64,000 nt of DNA, from NCBI GenBank assembly GCA_021821945.1, contig JAJZTF010000012.1, forward strand, positions 1 through 64,000, in the 5' to 3' direction. This document shows positions 48,703 to 58,071 of the stretch, piece after piece. Origin of the DNA: Pseudomonadota bacterium. GTDB taxonomy: Bacteria; Pseudomonadota; Gammaproteobacteria; Burkholderiales; Gallionellaceae. The notes under the pieces were generated by a model. The model saw nothing but the letters and a program-made list of their open reading frames with translations, was not told the origin of the DNA and made no database searches. A program made the translations under genes and the position numbers. Numbering within the stretch: the stretch's first letter is position 1; each line of letters begins with the position of its first letter.

Positions 48703-49527
48703 ATGTATTTCCACTGCGGCCTCTACCGGTTTGACCTCTCCCGCCCGCTGGTGATGGGCATCCTCAATGTCACGCCCGATTCCTTCTCTGATGGCGGCAT
48801 GTACAGCAAGCGCGATGTCGCGATAAGCCGCGCGATGCAACTCATCGAAGAAGGGGCGGACATCATCGACGTCGGAGGGGAGTCGACCCGCCCAGGTGCC
48901 GAACCCGTATCCTTGCAGGAAGAGCTGGACCGCGTTCTTCCCGTCGTCGAGGCATTGAAGGGAGTGCCGGTCTCGATCGACACCTTCAAGCCTGAAGTCA
49001 TGAAGGCCGGCATCGCTCTGGGGGCGGCGATGATCAACGACATAGACGCGCTGCAGAACCCGGATGCGATGGATGCCGTTTCCCGAAGCGATGCGGCTGT
49101 ATGTCTGATGCACAAGAAGGGCAGTCCGAAGACCATGCAGCATCAGCCGGATTATGGCGACGTTGTTTCCGAGGTGATGGAGTTTCTGAAGATCCGCATG
49201 GATGCGGCGTTGACCTCGGGGATCGCGCCCGACCGGATCGTCATCGATCCGGGATTTGGCTTCGGCAAGACATTGGAGCACAATCTGAAGCTGCTGCACA
49301 ATCTCGCGGAATTTAAGAAATTGAACGCACCTCTGCTGGCCGGACTTTCGAGAAAATCCATGCTGGGTGCAATCACGGGGCAGGATGCGGAGCACAGAAT
49401 GGCCGCGAGTCTGGCGGCCGCATTGATCGCAGCCGAACGGGGTGCCGCAATTCTGCGCGTGCACGATGTGCGTGCGACGGTGGATGCAATTAAGGTCTGG
49501 GACGCGGTAAACAGGGGGAGAGCATGA
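48703..49527 (+). CDS. folP: Dihydropteroate synthase
   Basis: A 274-residue TIM-barrel enzyme joining p-aminobenzoate to the pterin in folate synthesis; the target of sulfonamides. Signatures are [16 protein letters not shown] (about 17-32), [14 protein letters not shown] (about 56-69), INDIDALQ and DPGFGFGKT. Overlaps glmM by four bases. The ftsH-folP-glmM order is conserved in proteobacteria. Confidence 0.96.
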   Translation: MYFHCGLYRFDLSRPLVMGILNVTPDSFSDGGMYSKRDVAISRAMQLIEEGADIIDVGGESTRPGAEPVSLQEELDRVLPVVEALKGVPVSIDTFKPEVMKAGIALGAAMINDIDALQNPDAMDAVSRSDAAVCLMHKKGSPKTMQHQPDYGDVVSEVMEFLKIRMDAALTSGIAPDRIVIDPGFGFGKTLEHNLKLLHNLAEFKKLNAPLLAGLSRKSMLGAITGQDAEHRMAASLAAALIAAERGAAILRVHDVRATVDAIKVWDAVNRGRA

Positions 49528-50876
49528 GCAGAAAATATTTTGGCACGGATGGCATACGCGGCAGGGTCGGAGAATTTCCGATCACGCCGCAGTTCGTGAT
49601 GGCGCTGGGCTATGCCGCAGGGCGTGTGCTGGCGGGGGCCGAGCATACGGCCGGCGAGCGGTCAGCCGTGCTGATCGGAAAGGATACGCGCATCTCGGGC
49701 TACATGCTGGAGTCGGCGCTTCAGGCTGGGCTCATCGCCGCAGGTGTGGACGTATACCTTGCAGGCCCGGTTCCCACGCCTGCGGTGGCCTACCTCACAC
49801 GCGCATTGCGCCTGCAGGCCGGGATCGTGATCTCGGCCTCGCACAATCCGTTCGAGGACAACGGCATCAAGTTCTTTTCGGCGAGCGGCAGCAAGCTCCC
49901 GGACAGCGTGGAGCAGGAAATCGAGGCTGGCATGGACCAGCCCATAGAAATCGAATCCTCCGACCAGCTTGGCAAGGCCAGGCGACTGGAAGATGCGGTC
50001 GGGCGCTACATCGAGTTCTGCAAGGGGACCTTCCCTTCCGCGATGAACCTGCGCGGGATGAGGATAGTGGTGGACAGCGCACACGGCGCGACCTATCACA
50101 TTGCGCGCAACGTTTTTCACGAACTGGGCGCGGAAGTCTTTGCGATAGGCGTGCAGCCTGACGGAAAGAACATCAACGACGGATATGGTGCGACCTCGCC
50201 TGCCAATCTGCAGAAGGCCGTGATCGAACATCATGCCGATCTTGGGATCGCGCTGGACGGGGATGGCGACCGGCTGGTGATGGTGGATAACGAAGGCCGG
50301 CTTTATGACGGGGATCAGCTGCTTTATGTGATTGCGAGGCACAGGAAGGAACAGGGCAAGCTGCAGGGAGGTGTGGTCGGCACGTTGATGACGAATCTGG
50401 CATTCGAGCACGCGATGAAGCAGATGGACATTCCATTCATGCGCGCAAAGGTCGGAGACCGGTATGTGATGGAGCTGCTGCAGCAGCAGGGATGGCAGCT
50501 CGGCGGGGAAAACTCAGGGCACATCATCTGTCTGGACAAGCACAGCACCGGGGATGGCATCGTGTCGGCGCTGGAGGTGCTGCATGCGCTTTGCACCAAG
50601 AAGATGGGGCTGGCCGAGGTGGCGAGCGGCCTTGCGCTTTACCCGCAGATACTCGTCAATGTGAGGATCGCCAAGGGCGTTGATTGTCTTGCAAACCCGA
50701 AAGTGCGGGATGCGGTCACGCAGGCGGAGCGGGAACTCAATGGCAGCGGGCGGGTGCTGCTCAGGCCTTCCGGGACGGAGCCGCTGCTGCGCGTGATGGT
50801 GGAAGGCGAGAACAGGAGCCTGGTCGAGCAGTGCGCAAACCGTATCGCGGATGAAGTGAGGCTGGCGTCAAGCTGA
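49524..50876 (+). CDS. glmM: Phosphoglucosamine mutase
   Basis: A 450-residue alpha-D-phosphohexomutase making glucosamine-1-phosphate for UDP-GlcNAc. The phospho-serine is Ser106 in [17 protein letters not shown]; the metal loop is [11 protein letters not shown] (about 241-251), sugar-binding GGENSGHI (about 328) and phosphate-binding [15 protein letters not shown] near the C terminus. Overlaps folP by four bases and directly abuts the convergent gluQ stop. Confidence 0.97.
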   Translation: MSRKYFGTDGIRGRVGEFPITPQFVMALGYAAGRVLAGAEHTAGERSAVLIGKDTRISGYMLESALQAGLIAAGVDVYLAGPVPTPAVAYLTRALRLQAGIVISASHNPFEDNGIKFFSASGSKLPDSVEQEIEAGMDQPIEIESSDQLGKARRLEDAVGRYIEFCKGTFPSAMNLRGMRIVVDSAHGATYHIARNVFHELGAEVFAIGVQPDGKNINDGYGATSPANLQKAVIEHHADLGIALDGDGDRLVMVDNEGRLYDGDQLLYVIARHRKEQGKLQGGVVGTLMTNLAFEHAMKQMDIPFMRAKVGDRYVMELLQQQGWQLGGENSGHIICLDKHSTGDGIVSALEVLHALCTKKMGLAEVASGLALYPQILVNVRIAKGVDCLANPKVRDAVTQAERELNGSGRVLLRPSGTEPLLRVMVEGENRSLVEQCANRIADEVRLASS

Positions 50877-51773
50877 TCAGGCTGACGCCTTGAGGCAGCC
50901 GGAGAGCTTTTCCGGACGCCAGTTTTCCACGCCCCAGGCCAGCATTTCATCAATGCGGCGAAGATGCCTGGGCGGCTGCTGTCTCAGGAAAACCAGCGCA
51001 TCGTAAAGGGCGGAAGGAGTTTTTTCGACAGGACTTGCCAGCGTCTGTTTGCTTAGCTTCTCGCCTTTTTCGTTCACCGCGACTGGCAGATGCATGTACT
51101 TTGGCGTGGGGAGTCCCAGCAGCCTTTGCAGATGCATCTGGCGCGGCGTCGAATGCAGGAGGTCCGCGCCCCGCACCACATGCGTGATCCCCTGCTCCGC
51201 ATCGTCCACGACAACGGCCAGCTGGTAGGCAAAGAAACCGTCAGCGCGCCGGATCACGAAGTCGCCGACCTCGCCTTCCAGCCCCTGGGATATCGTGCCC
51301 TGCAGCATGTCCTCAAAAACGATGGGCTCATCATGCGTGCGCACCCGCCATGCCCTGCCTTCGCGATCATGCGGGATGCCGTCCCTGCAGGTTCCGGGAT
51401 AGACCGGGCCCTCTATGCCGTGCAGCGCGGAATCCAGGATCTCGCGCCGCGTGCAGCAGCAGGGATATGCGGCGTTCATGCCGCGCAGCCTGTGTAGCGC
51501 ATTCTCGTAGGCCGGATTGCGCAGGCTCTGGTAAATCACGGGCTCGTCGCTTACGAGTCCAAAGCAGGCGAGCGTATCCACGATGTCTTCAGCGGCACCA
51601 GGGACGGAGCGCGGGACATCCAGATCTTCCATGCGCAACAGCCAGATGCCGCCACGATGTTTTGCATCCAGATAGCTTGCAACCGCCGCCACAAGGGAGC
51701 CGAAATGCAGCGGGCCTGTGGGAGAAGGGGCGAAGCGGCCGCGATAGCCGCCCGCCGCGTCAGGCAGCGACAG
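50877..51773 (-). CDS. gluQ: Glutamyl-Q tRNA(Asp) synthetase
   Basis: A GluRS-like protein that attaches glutamate to queuosine in tRNA(Asp). The first methionine-type codon in frame is GTG 51692, but the catalytic GRFAPSPTG and the HIGH-like GPLHFGSL are encoded upstream of it in the same frame. That frame runs back to a stop without any ATG, GTG or TTG. The only plausible starts are CTG at 51773, five bases after an AGGA-containing site (GAGGAAGAG), or CTG at 51767. Either gives about 296-298 residues, the usual length. Other motifs: zinc cysteines in YPCCCTRREI and YPGTC, and EKLSKQ. It overlaps the clpA end by 8 to 14 bases. Confidence 0.85.
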   Translation of the reverse strand: MSLPDAAGGYRGRFAPSPTGPLHFGSLVAAVASYLDAKHRGGIWLLRMEDLDVPRSVPGAAEDIVDTLACFGLVSDEPVIYQSLRNPAYENALHRLRGMNAAYPCCCTRREILDSALHGIEGPVYPGTCRDGIPHDREGRAWRVRTHDEPIVFEDMLQGTISQGLEGEVGDFVIRRADGFFAYQLAVVVDDAEQGITHVVRGADLLHSTPRQMHLQRLLGLPTPKYMHLPVAVNEKGEKLSKQTLASPVEKTPSALYDALVFLRQQPPRHLRRIDEMLAWGVENWRPEKLSGCLKASA

Positions 51774-54009
51774 ACTCTTCCTCGAACTCGAGGACGATCT
51801 TGTCGTCCTTCACATCCACGGTCACCTTGCCGCCATGGGCGAGCTTGCCGAACAGGAGTTCGTCGGCGAGAGCCGCCCTTATCTTGTCCTGGATCAGGCG
51901 TGCCATGGGACGCGCACCCATCAGCGGATCGAAACCCTTCTCGGCGAGATGCGCCTTCAGCGCATCGGTGAAGGCGGCCTCGACCTTCTTGTCGTGGAGC
52001 TGTTCCTCGAGCTGCATCAGGAACTTGTCGACCACGCGCAGGATGATTTCCTGGCTCAGGGGCGCAAAGGAGATGATCGCGTCCAGACGGTTCCTGAATT
52101 CAGGCGTGAACAGGCGCTTGATGTCTGCCATCTCGTCGCCTGCGGATGACGTCTTGGTGAAGCCTATCTGCGTCTTGTTAAGCGCCTCGGCACCTGCATT
52201 GGTGGTCATGATGATCACGACGTTGCGGAAATCCGCCTTGCGGCCGTTGTTGTCGGTCAGCGTGCCGTGATCCATCACCTGCAGCAGGATGTTGAACACA
52301 TCCGGATGCGCCTTTTCGATCTCGTCGAGTAAGAGGACGCTGTGGGGCTGTTTGGTGATCGCCTCGGTGAGCAGCCCGCCCTGATCGAAGCCGACATAGC
52401 CTGGAGGCGCGCCGATCAGGCGCGATACGGCGTGGCGTTCCATGTATTCGGACATGTCGAAGCGGTGCAGCGGCATGCCCATCGCAAAGGCCAGCTGGCG
52501 CGCGACCTCGGTCTTTCCGACACCCGTGGGGCCGGAGAAGAGGAAGCTGCCTATCGGCTTGTTCGGATTGCCAAGACCACTGCGCGACATTTTGATCGCG
52601 GTGGCCAGCGCGTCGATCGCCGCATTCTGGCCGAACACCACTGCCTTGAGGTCGCGGTCCAGCGTCTTCAAGGCATTGCGGTCGTCGTGGGAGACGGTGC
52701 GCGTCGGGATGCGCGCGATCTTCGCGATGATCTCCTCGATTTCATGCTTGCCGACCACCTTCTTCTGCCTGGATTTGGGCAGGATGCGCTGGGCGGCGCC
52801 GGCTTCGTCCAGGACGTCGATCGCCTTGTCCGGAAGATGGCGGTCGTTGATGAATCGTGCGGAGAGTTCGGCGGCGCTGGTGATCGCGGCAGAGCTGAAC
52901 TTGATGCTGTGATGCTGCTCGAAGTGCGATTTCAGGCCTTTCAGGATCTCTATGGTCTGCTCGACCGAAGGCTCGGACACGTCGATCTTCTGGAAGCGGC
53001 GCGAGAGCGCGGAATCCTTTTCGAATATGCCCCTGTATTCCTGGTAGGTTGTGGCGCCTATGCATTTCAGGGCGCCGCTGGAGAGCGCAGGCTTCAGCAG
53101 GTTGGATGCATCCATGGTGCCGCCGGATGCCGATCCTGCGCCTATCAGCGTGTGTATCTCGTCGATGAAGAGAACCGCGTGGGGCGCATCCTTCAGCTCC
53201 TTCAGCACGGATTTCAGCCTCTGCTCGAAGTCGCCGCGGTATTTGGTTCCGGCAAGCAGTGCGCCCATGTCCAGCGAATAGACATGCGCATCCTTGAGGA
53301 TGTCAGGCACGCTGTCTTCTATGATGCGGCGAGCAAGCCCCTCCGCGATGGCGGTCTTTCCGACCCCCGCCTCACCGACCAGCAGCGGATTGTTCTTGCG
53401 GCGGCGGCAAAGCGTCTGGATCACGCGCTCGAGCTCGAGCTCGCGGCCTATCAGCGGATCTATCTTGCCAGACAGGGCAAGCGCATTGAGATCCACCGTA
53501 TAGTGCTTCAGCGCGCTTTCCTCGCTTGCCGGCTGCTCTGCTGCCGGCTCCTGTGTGGACGCGGGAGCGGCCTGGGGCTCCTTGACGATGCCGTGGACGA
53601 TGTGGTTCACCACGTCCAGGCGGTTGATGTTGCGCTCGGTCAGGAAATGCACCGCATGGGAATCCTTCTCGCCGAACAGCGCTGCGAGTATGTTCGCACC
53701 CGAGACTTCCTTCTTGCTGGCGGATTGCGCATGAAGAATGGCGCGCTGTATCACGCGCTGGAAGCCCAGCGTGGGCTGCGTGTCCATCTCGCCATCGCCA
53801 GGCACGATGGGCGTGTTGCTGTCTATGAATTCGGTCAAAGTCTGACGCAGCTCTTCAATGTCCACATGACAGGCGCGCAAAACCTGTGCGGCGGAGGCAT
53901 TGTCAAGCATGGCGAGCAGCAGATGCTCCACGGTGATGAACTCGTGGCGCTTCTGGCGCGCTTCGACAAATGCCAGATGCAGACTCACTTCTAGATCTTG
54001 AGCAATCAT
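51760..54009 (-). CDS. clpA: ATP-dependent Clp protease ATPase subunit ClpA
   Basis: A 749-residue AAA+ unfoldase that feeds substrates to ClpP. An N-terminal Clp repeat domain ([27 protein letters not shown]), then D1 with [13 protein letters not shown] (about 213) and D2 with [13 protein letters not shown] (about 493). The tripeptide IGF in TQIGFTKTS is the ClpP-docking loop. ATG 54009 is chosen: GGAGGA lies eight bases upstream, inside clpS, whose stop is one base before the ATG. The frame open to 54168 is clpS in another phase. No clpP in the window. Confidence 0.96.
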   Translation of the reverse strand: MIAQDLEVSLHLAFVEARQKRHEFITVEHLLLAMLDNASAAQVLRACHVDIEELRQTLTEFIDSNTPIVPGDGEMDTQPTLGFQRVIQRAILHAQSASKKEVSGANILAALFGEKDSHAVHFLTERNINRLDVVNHIVHGIVKEPQAAPASTQEPAAEQPASEESALKHYTVDLNALALSGKIDPLIGRELELERVIQTLCRRRKNNPLLVGEAGVGKTAIAEGLARRIIEDSVPDILKDAHVYSLDMGALLAGTKYRGDFEQRLKSVLKELKDAPHAVLFIDEIHTLIGAGSASGGTMDASNLLKPALSSGALKCIGATTYQEYRGIFEKDSALSRRFQKIDVSEPSVEQTIEILKGLKSHFEQHHSIKFSSAAITSAAELSARFINDRHLPDKAIDVLDEAGAAQRILPKSRQKKVVGKHEIEEIIAKIARIPTRTVSHDDRNALKTLDRDLKAVVFGQNAAIDALATAIKMSRSGLGNPNKPIGSFLFSGPTGVGKTEVARQLAFAMGMPLHRFDMSEYMERHAVSRLIGAPPGYVGFDQGGLLTEAITKQPHSVLLLDEIEKAHPDVFNILLQVMDHGTLTDNNGRKADFRNVVIIMTTNAGAEALNKTQIGFTKTSSAGDEMADIKRLFTPEFRNRLDAIISFAPLSQEIILRVVDKFLMQLEEQLHDKKVEAAFTDALKAHLAEKGFDPLMGARPMARLIQDKIRAALADELLFGKLAHGGKVTVDVKDDKIVLEFEEESVAA

Positions 54010-54010
54010 T

Positions 54011-54349
54011 TCAAATTTCCTCCATACCGCATCGCAAAGGATGACCGTGTTGTTGTGCAAACTCGCTGACCTGGGTGACCTTGGTCTCGGCGACATCGCG
54101 GGTATAAACGCCGCAGACCGCCGAGCCCTGGTTGTGTATTTGGAGCATGAGCTGTTGCGCGCGTTCACTGTTCAGCGAAAAAAAACGCCGCAAGACCTCT
54201 ATGACAAATTCCATCGTCGTGTAATCATCGTTAAACAAGAGCACCTTGAACATGCCGGGGGGCTTGGTCTTAGCACGCTCGGGTGCAAGTGCCGTATTGC
54301 TGTCTCGTTCCTGGGACATATTTCTTATGCCGTATTCTGACACCATCAT
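54011..54349 (-). CDS. clpS: ClpS adaptor protein
   Basis: A 112-residue adaptor that delivers N-degron substrates to ClpA. The core domain has FKVLLFNDDYTTMEFVIEVL with the Asn-Asp-Asp of the N-degron pocket, the His-containing QLMLQIHNQGSAVCGVYTRDVAETK and a flexible N-terminal extension needed for ClpA binding. The start may be 54349 (AGG seven bases before) or ATG 54319 (MSQERDS). It is one base upstream of clpA and divergent from the cold-shock gene. Confidence 0.94.
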   Translation of the reverse strand: MMVSEYGIRNMSQERDSNTALAPERAKTKPPGMFKVLLFNDDYTTMEFVIEVLRRFFSLNSERAQQLMLQIHNQGSAVCGVYTRDVAETKVTQVSEFAQQHGHPLRCGMEEI

Positions 54350-54414
54350 GGTTACCTATGTTAGCGATTAACGCTACTTTTTCAAGCCTGTTTTGTAGAT
54401 TGAAAATCATTAAT

Positions 54415-54444
54415 TTGACAATTTTGACAAAACGGGGGTTAAAT
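54415..54444 (+). promoter_or_regulatory. Candidate promoter of the cold-shock gene
   Basis: A perfect TTGACA lies at 54415-54420, with TTAAAT (54439-54444) 18 bases further as a four-of-six -10. A second TTGACA follows at 54424-54429, so the two form a nine-base-spaced pair. Transcription would begin near 54451, giving a leader of about 105 bases, as usual for cold-shock genes. Confidence 0.55.
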
Positions 54445-54517
54445 ACAAACTGGTGTTTGATTCGAAGTATCTGCAGGACAGGTTTTGCCGTGTGCGATCT
54501 TAGATTCAAACAGTTTT

Positions 54518-54536
54518 CGGGGGGGCCCCGTTTTTT
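54518..54536 (+). terminator. Terminator-like hairpin in the cold-shock mRNA leader
   Basis: CGGGG (54518-54522), loop GGG and CCCCG (54526-54530) are followed by six T (54531-54536), then the ribosome site AAGGAAG and the csp ATG at 54556. It has the form of a short intrinsic terminator placed inside the 5' leader, so it may act as an attenuator or a temperature-dependent structure. It could also be a plain terminator for upstream transcription. Confidence 0.55.
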
Positions 54537-54555
54537 ATAGTAAGGAAGTTATCAC

Positions 54556-54759
54556 ATGGCAACTGGCACAGTTAAATGGTTCAACGACGCAAAGGGTTTT
54601 GGTTTCATTACACCCGATGACGGCAGTGAAGACCTGTTCGCGCATTTCTCTGCAATCAACATGAGCGGTTTCAAGTCGCTCAAAGAAGGTCAGAAGGTCA
54701 CCTTTGAAGTTGTTCAGGGTCCAAAAGGCAAGCAAGCTTCCAACATCCAGACTCCTTAG
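54556..54759 (+). CDS. Cold-shock protein (CspA family)
   Basis: A 67-residue single cold-shock domain binding single-stranded RNA or DNA. RNP1 is KGFGFITP (about 13-20) and RNP2 is LFAHFSAI (about 27-34; many relatives have VFVHFSAI). The starting [17 protein letters not shown] is standard. It has a long leader with a terminator-like hairpin and ends in a clear terminator. Which Csp paralogue it is cannot be told. Confidence 0.96.
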   Translation: MATGTVKWFNDAKGFGFITPDDGSEDLFAHFSAINMSGFKSLKEGQKVTFEVVQGPKGKQASNIQTP

Positions 54760-54781
54760 TAGTACTGCAGCATGCTGGAAG

Positions 54782-54805
54782 AACCCGGCGGAGCCGGGTT
54801 TTTTT
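54782..54805 (+). terminator. Intrinsic terminator of the cold-shock gene
   Basis: AACCCGGC (54782-54789) pairs with GCCGGGTT (54793-54800) around a GGA loop; seven T run to 54805 (54799-54805). Confidence 0.93.
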
Positions 54806-54851
54806 ATGCGTGTCGAAGGCGCATTCCCCATCCAAAGCCGACACATGGCGC

Positions 54852-54877
54852 TATAATTTCCCCCTGACTTGAGGGGG
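54852..54877 (+). promoter_or_regulatory. -10 element and SD-sequestering hairpin before asmA
   Basis: TATAAT is at 54852-54857 (no clear -35). CCCCCT (54860-54865) pairs with AGGGGG (54872-54877) around GACTTG; the right arm is the ribosome site for the ATG at 54882. A transcript starting from this -10 (about 54864) would lack most of the left arm and have a free ribosome site, while readthrough RNA from csp would carry the full hairpin. Confidence 0.5.
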
Positions 54878-54881
54878 TGCG

Positions 54882-57062
54882 ATGAATAAAGTCCTCAAAT
54901 ACGGCCTGTTTGCTGCGGGTTCCATCCTGGCGGCTGCCGTGGCAACCATGGGGTATCTGGTTGCAACTTTCAACCCCAACGAATACAAGGATGAAATCAT
55001 CCGCGCGGTGAAAGACGGCAGCCAGCGCACCCTGCATCTCGACGGGGACATCAGCCTGCGCGTCTTCCCCTACATAGGCGCAAGCCTGGAGCGGGTTTCC
55101 CTTTCCGAATACAGGAGCGAGCAGATCTTCGCCTCGGTGGATACGGTCAAGGTGTCGCTCGAGCTGTTTCCCCTTTTCAGGCACGAACTGATCGTGGACG
55201 ACGTGATCGTGAAGGGGCTTGCCGCAAACATCGTGAGGCACAAGGACGGCACGACCAACCTGGACGATCTTTTCGGGCAGAAGAAGGAAGAGAAAAAGAC
55301 GCCTGTCAGGTTCGATGTCGCATCGGTGCTGGTCAAGAATGCCCGCATCTCCTACCTTGATGAGGGGGCTGGCGAGCAGTATGCGCTGAATCTCGAGAAA
55401 CTGGAGACGGGGCGCATCGCACCAGGCGTACCGGTGAAGGTCGAACTCGCCGCGGATGCCAGGGGCGCGAAGCTCGACCTCAACGCGAAACTTGCGGGCA
55501 TCCTGGACTTCGATCCTGAAAAAAAGCGCTACGGCATGGCTGACATCAAGCTCATGGTCACGGGCTCGGCACAGGACTACTCCGGCATCAAGCTGACCGC
55601 CTCCGGCGACATGGGTGCGGATCTTTCATCCGGGGCATTATCCGCAAAGGGCTTCGAGCTCAATGCATCCGGCAGAAAAGGAGGTTCTCCATTCGAGGCG
55701 AAACTTTCGCTGCCGGAATTGTATGCGGCCAGGGACAGGCTGTCCGCGCGGCAGATGAGGCTTGATGCAAAGCTCGACAACGGCAATCTGGTCGCAGGAG
55801 TCGCCTTGCAGGATCTTTCGGGCAATGCAAAGTCATTCGGCGCCGGCAAGCTTCTCCTTGATGTTGCGCTGCAGATGCCAGACCAGGCCATCAATTTCAA
55901 GCTCTCCTCCCCGGTCTCGGGTAGCCTGGATGCCGGAAGGCTGGACCTCAACCGGCTGGATATCGCGGTCAACGGACAGTTCGACACCCTGCCCGGAAAA
56001 CCCGTGAGCAGCCAAATGAAGGGAAGTGCGAGCATCGATGTGAAGAACCGGGTTTTGCAGGCGTCGCTTGCGGGAGGATTCCTGCAAAGCAGGGTCAAGG
56101 CAAAAATCGGTGTATATGGTTTTCCTGATCCGGAAGTGAAATTCGATGCGGATATCGACCAGTTCGATGCCGATCTTTACATGCCCAGGAGGGCAGGGCA
56201 GGGCGAGAAGCCCTTCGACCTGTCCTTTCTGCGCGGCCTGAATCTTGACGGCAGCCTGGCCCTTGGCAGGCTCACCGTTCAAAACATCAAGGCAGGCGAT
56301 GTGAAGCTCAACATTGCGGCGCACCGCGGGAGTCTTCTCGCAAGCCCGATTTCTGCGAAACTTTACCGGGGAAGCGTTGCCGGCAGCCTGGGTGTTGATG
56401 CAAAGGACGTCCCTTCCTTCAGGGTCGATGCGAATCTGAACGGGGTAGATGTGGCGGCGCTGACGCGTGACGCAGCGGACTTCGACATGCTGGAAGGAAG
56501 CGGAAACTTGGCGGCGAAGGTTGCGATGCAGGGCAACAGGGTGAGCGTCATGAAGAAGACGATGTCGGGAAGCGTCTCGCTGCACCTTGCGGACGGCGCG
56601 ATCAAGGGGATCAACATCGCGCAGAAGCTGCGCGATGCGAAGGGCATGCTGACAGGCCAGCAGACGCAGAATGCGGACCAGCGCCAGAAGACGGACTTTT
56701 CGGAACTCAGGGGGACATTCGATATCGCCAAAGGGATCGCGCACAACGAGGATCTGGCGCTCAAGTCGCCGCTGCTGCGCGCAACCGGTTCCGGCGACAT
56801 CGACATAGGCGAAAGCCGCATGAACTACCTTGCAAGAGTCACGCTCGCAGGAACGCTGGAAGGGCAGGGCGGGCGGGAGAACGTGCGCGGCATCACCGTT
56901 CCCGTGCGGATCGAAGGCCCTTTCTCGGGGCTCAGGTACACGCTGGATTTCGGCGCGATGGCGAACGAGGCCGCAAGGCAGAAGCTGGAGGAGGCAAAAC
57001 AGAAGGTCAGGAGCAGGGCGGAGGAGCAGCTGAAGGACAGCCTCAAGGGGCTCTTCAAATAA
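54882..57062 (+). CDS. AsmA-family inner-membrane/periplasmic protein
   Basis: A 726-residue protein with one N-terminal membrane anchor (about 5-25) and a large periplasmic beta-rich region typical of AsmA proteins, which are thought to help move or organise phospholipids between the membranes. The N terminus FNPNEYKDEIIRAVKD...RTLHLDGDISLRVFPYIGASL is the AsmA signature; the C-terminal AsmA_2 region has LHLADGAIKGINIAQKLRDAKG and ends in a basic, coiled-coil-like tail. The ribosome site AGGGGG is within a hairpin. Length and order fit the family. Confidence 0.88.
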   Translation: MNKVLKYGLFAAGSILAAAVATMGYLVATFNPNEYKDEIIRAVKDGSQRTLHLDGDISLRVFPYIGASLERVSLSEYRSEQIFASVDTVKVSLELFPLFRHELIVDDVIVKGLAANIVRHKDGTTNLDDLFGQKKEEKKTPVRFDVASVLVKNARISYLDEGAGEQYALNLEKLETGRIAPGVPVKVELAADARGAKLDLNAKLAGILDFDPEKKRYGMADIKLMVTGSAQDYSGIKLTASGDMGADLSSGALSAKGFELNASGRKGGSPFEAKLSLPELYAARDRLSARQMRLDAKLDNGNLVAGVALQDLSGNAKSFGAGKLLLDVALQMPDQAINFKLSSPVSGSLDAGRLDLNRLDIAVNGQFDTLPGKPVSSQMKGSASIDVKNRVLQASLAGGFLQSRVKAKIGVYGFPDPEVKFDADIDQFDADLYMPRRAGQGEKPFDLSFLRGLNLDGSLALGRLTVQNIKAGDVKLNIAAHRGSLLASPISAKLYRGSVAGSLGVDAKDVPSFRVDANLNGVDVAALTRDAADFDMLEGSGNLAAKVAMQGNRVSVMKKTMSGSVSLHLADGAIKGINIAQKLRDAKGMLTGQQTQNADQRQKTDFSELRGTFDIAKGIAHNEDLALKSPLLRATGSGDIDIGESRMNYLARVTLAGTLEGQGGRENVRGITVPVRIEGPFSGLRYTLDFGAMANEAARQKLEEAKQKVRSRAEEQLKDSLKGLFK

Positions 57063-57235
57063 TGCCATCTGGTCCAGTTTTTCCGTCGGACTGAACCTTC
57101 CGTTCGTCGGAAACGCGCCGGACAAAACCGATGTGCTTTCCGCTTGTCACCTGATTCCTGCCTATCAGCGGAATCTTATGGAAAGCGACTTGCGCTTTCA
57201 TTATGCTGCAACTCCGAACATTCCCAGAGACGATC

Positions 57236-57622
57236 ATGAAATCCAGATTCCAGGGCGGTTTCACGCTGATAGAGCTGATGGTCGTGGTTGCCATCGTGGG
57301 CATCCTGGCGCTGATCGCCTATCCCAGCTATCAGGATTCCGTGCGCAAGGGGCATCGCGGCGATGCACAAAGCTATATGATGAGCCTGGCGCAGCTCGAG
57401 CAGCAGTACTTCACCGACAACCGCTCCTATGCGGGATCGGTGGCGGCGCTGAATTCCTCCGTTCCCGCATCGGTGTCGCCCTTCTATACGGTATCGGTGG
57501 CGGTGACTGCCGGGCCTCCTCCGGGCTATACGATCACCGCGACTGCGATCGGCTCCCAGGCTGCGGACGGCAACCTGACGCTGGACAACTTTGGCACCAA
57601 GACGCCGAGCTCATCATGGTGA
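57236..57622 (+). CDS. PilE-type minor pilin
   Basis: A 128-residue type IV pilin-like protein. The prepilin site is [17 protein letters not shown] (cleavage after residue 8, Glu at +5), followed by the long hydrophobic helix and a short globular domain with [16 protein letters not shown], common to PilE minor pilins of the pilY1 cluster. Only the C-terminal part lacks the usual cysteine pair. ATG 57236 is chosen over the open frame from 57203. The stop overlaps the next start by one base (TGATG). It is processed by PilD, which is not in the window. Confidence 0.88.
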   Translation: MKSRFQGGFTLIELMVVVAIVGILALIAYPSYQDSVRKGHRGDAQSYMMSLAQLEQQYFTDNRSYAGSVAALNSSVPASVSPFYTVSVAVTAGPPPGYTITATAIGSQAADGNLTLDNFGTKTPSSSW

Positions 57623-58071
57623 TGCGGCTGCAACATGGATTCACGATGGTGGAGATGCTGGTGACGCTGATCATCGTCGGCATACTGGCGGGGCTTGCCG
57701 CGCCTGCGTTTACCTCGCTTGTCGCGAGCCAGAACATCAAGACATCTGCATCCATGCTCCAGTCTTCGCTGCTTGCTGCGAGGTCTGAGGCCCTGAAGCG
57801 AAATACCGACGTCATCGTGTCTCCGATTGGCGGCCAGTGGGCGTCGGGCTGGACGGTTGCAGTGTCGGCAACCGGGGAGGTTCTCACGAACAACAACAAG
57901 GCCTCGCAGGCCGTGATCGCCGGACCCTCCGGCATCACATACAACAACGCGGGCCGCGTCTCGTCCGGAGGCGGAGGGTCGTTCAAGTTCTCCTCCGCAG
58001 CGACCAGCGACATACGCTGCCTGAACATCGGGCTTTCCGGCATGCCCACGATCACGATATCGGGGTGCTGA
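57622..58071 (+). CDS. FimT/FimU-like minor pilin (GspH domain)
   Basis: A 149-residue pseudopilin. The prepilin site is QHG|FTMVEMLVTLIIVG with Glu at +5; next comes SLLAARSEALKRNTDVIVSP, the GspH/FimT hallmark, then a beta domain ending ISGC with a Cys pair. The ATG at 57622 shares a base with the preceding stop; ATG 57616 is an alternative. A long frame open from 57133 is not a single gene. Minor pilins of this kind prime pilus assembly with PilV, W, X, E and PilY1; FimT-like proteins can bind DNA in some species. Confidence 0.86.
   Translation: MRLQHGFTMVEMLVTLIIVGILAGLAAPAFTSLVASQNIKTSASMLQSSLLAARSEALKRNTDVIVSPIGGQWASGWTVAVSATGEVLTNNNKASQAVIAGPSGITYNNAGRVSSGGGGSFKFSSAATSDIRCLNIGLSGMPTITISGC

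Noticed and set aside
46816..49464. 882-codon open frame on the minus strand across ftsH and folP
   Set aside because: Antisense shadow of two clear genes in GC-rich DNA; composition is His/Arg-rich with no domain, and it crosses an intergenic gap.
50877..51692. GluQ starting at GTG 51692
   Set aside because: It would lose the GRFAPSPTG and HIGH-like motifs that form the active site.
52342..53994. 550-codon open frame on the plus strand opposite clpA
   Set aside because: Shadow of clpA, which is unmistakable; no ribosome site or domain.
57133..58071. 312-codon frame covering both the PilE-type and FimT-like genes
   Set aside because: The first 163 codons are pilE out of phase; the true start is at 57622 with a prepilin signal.
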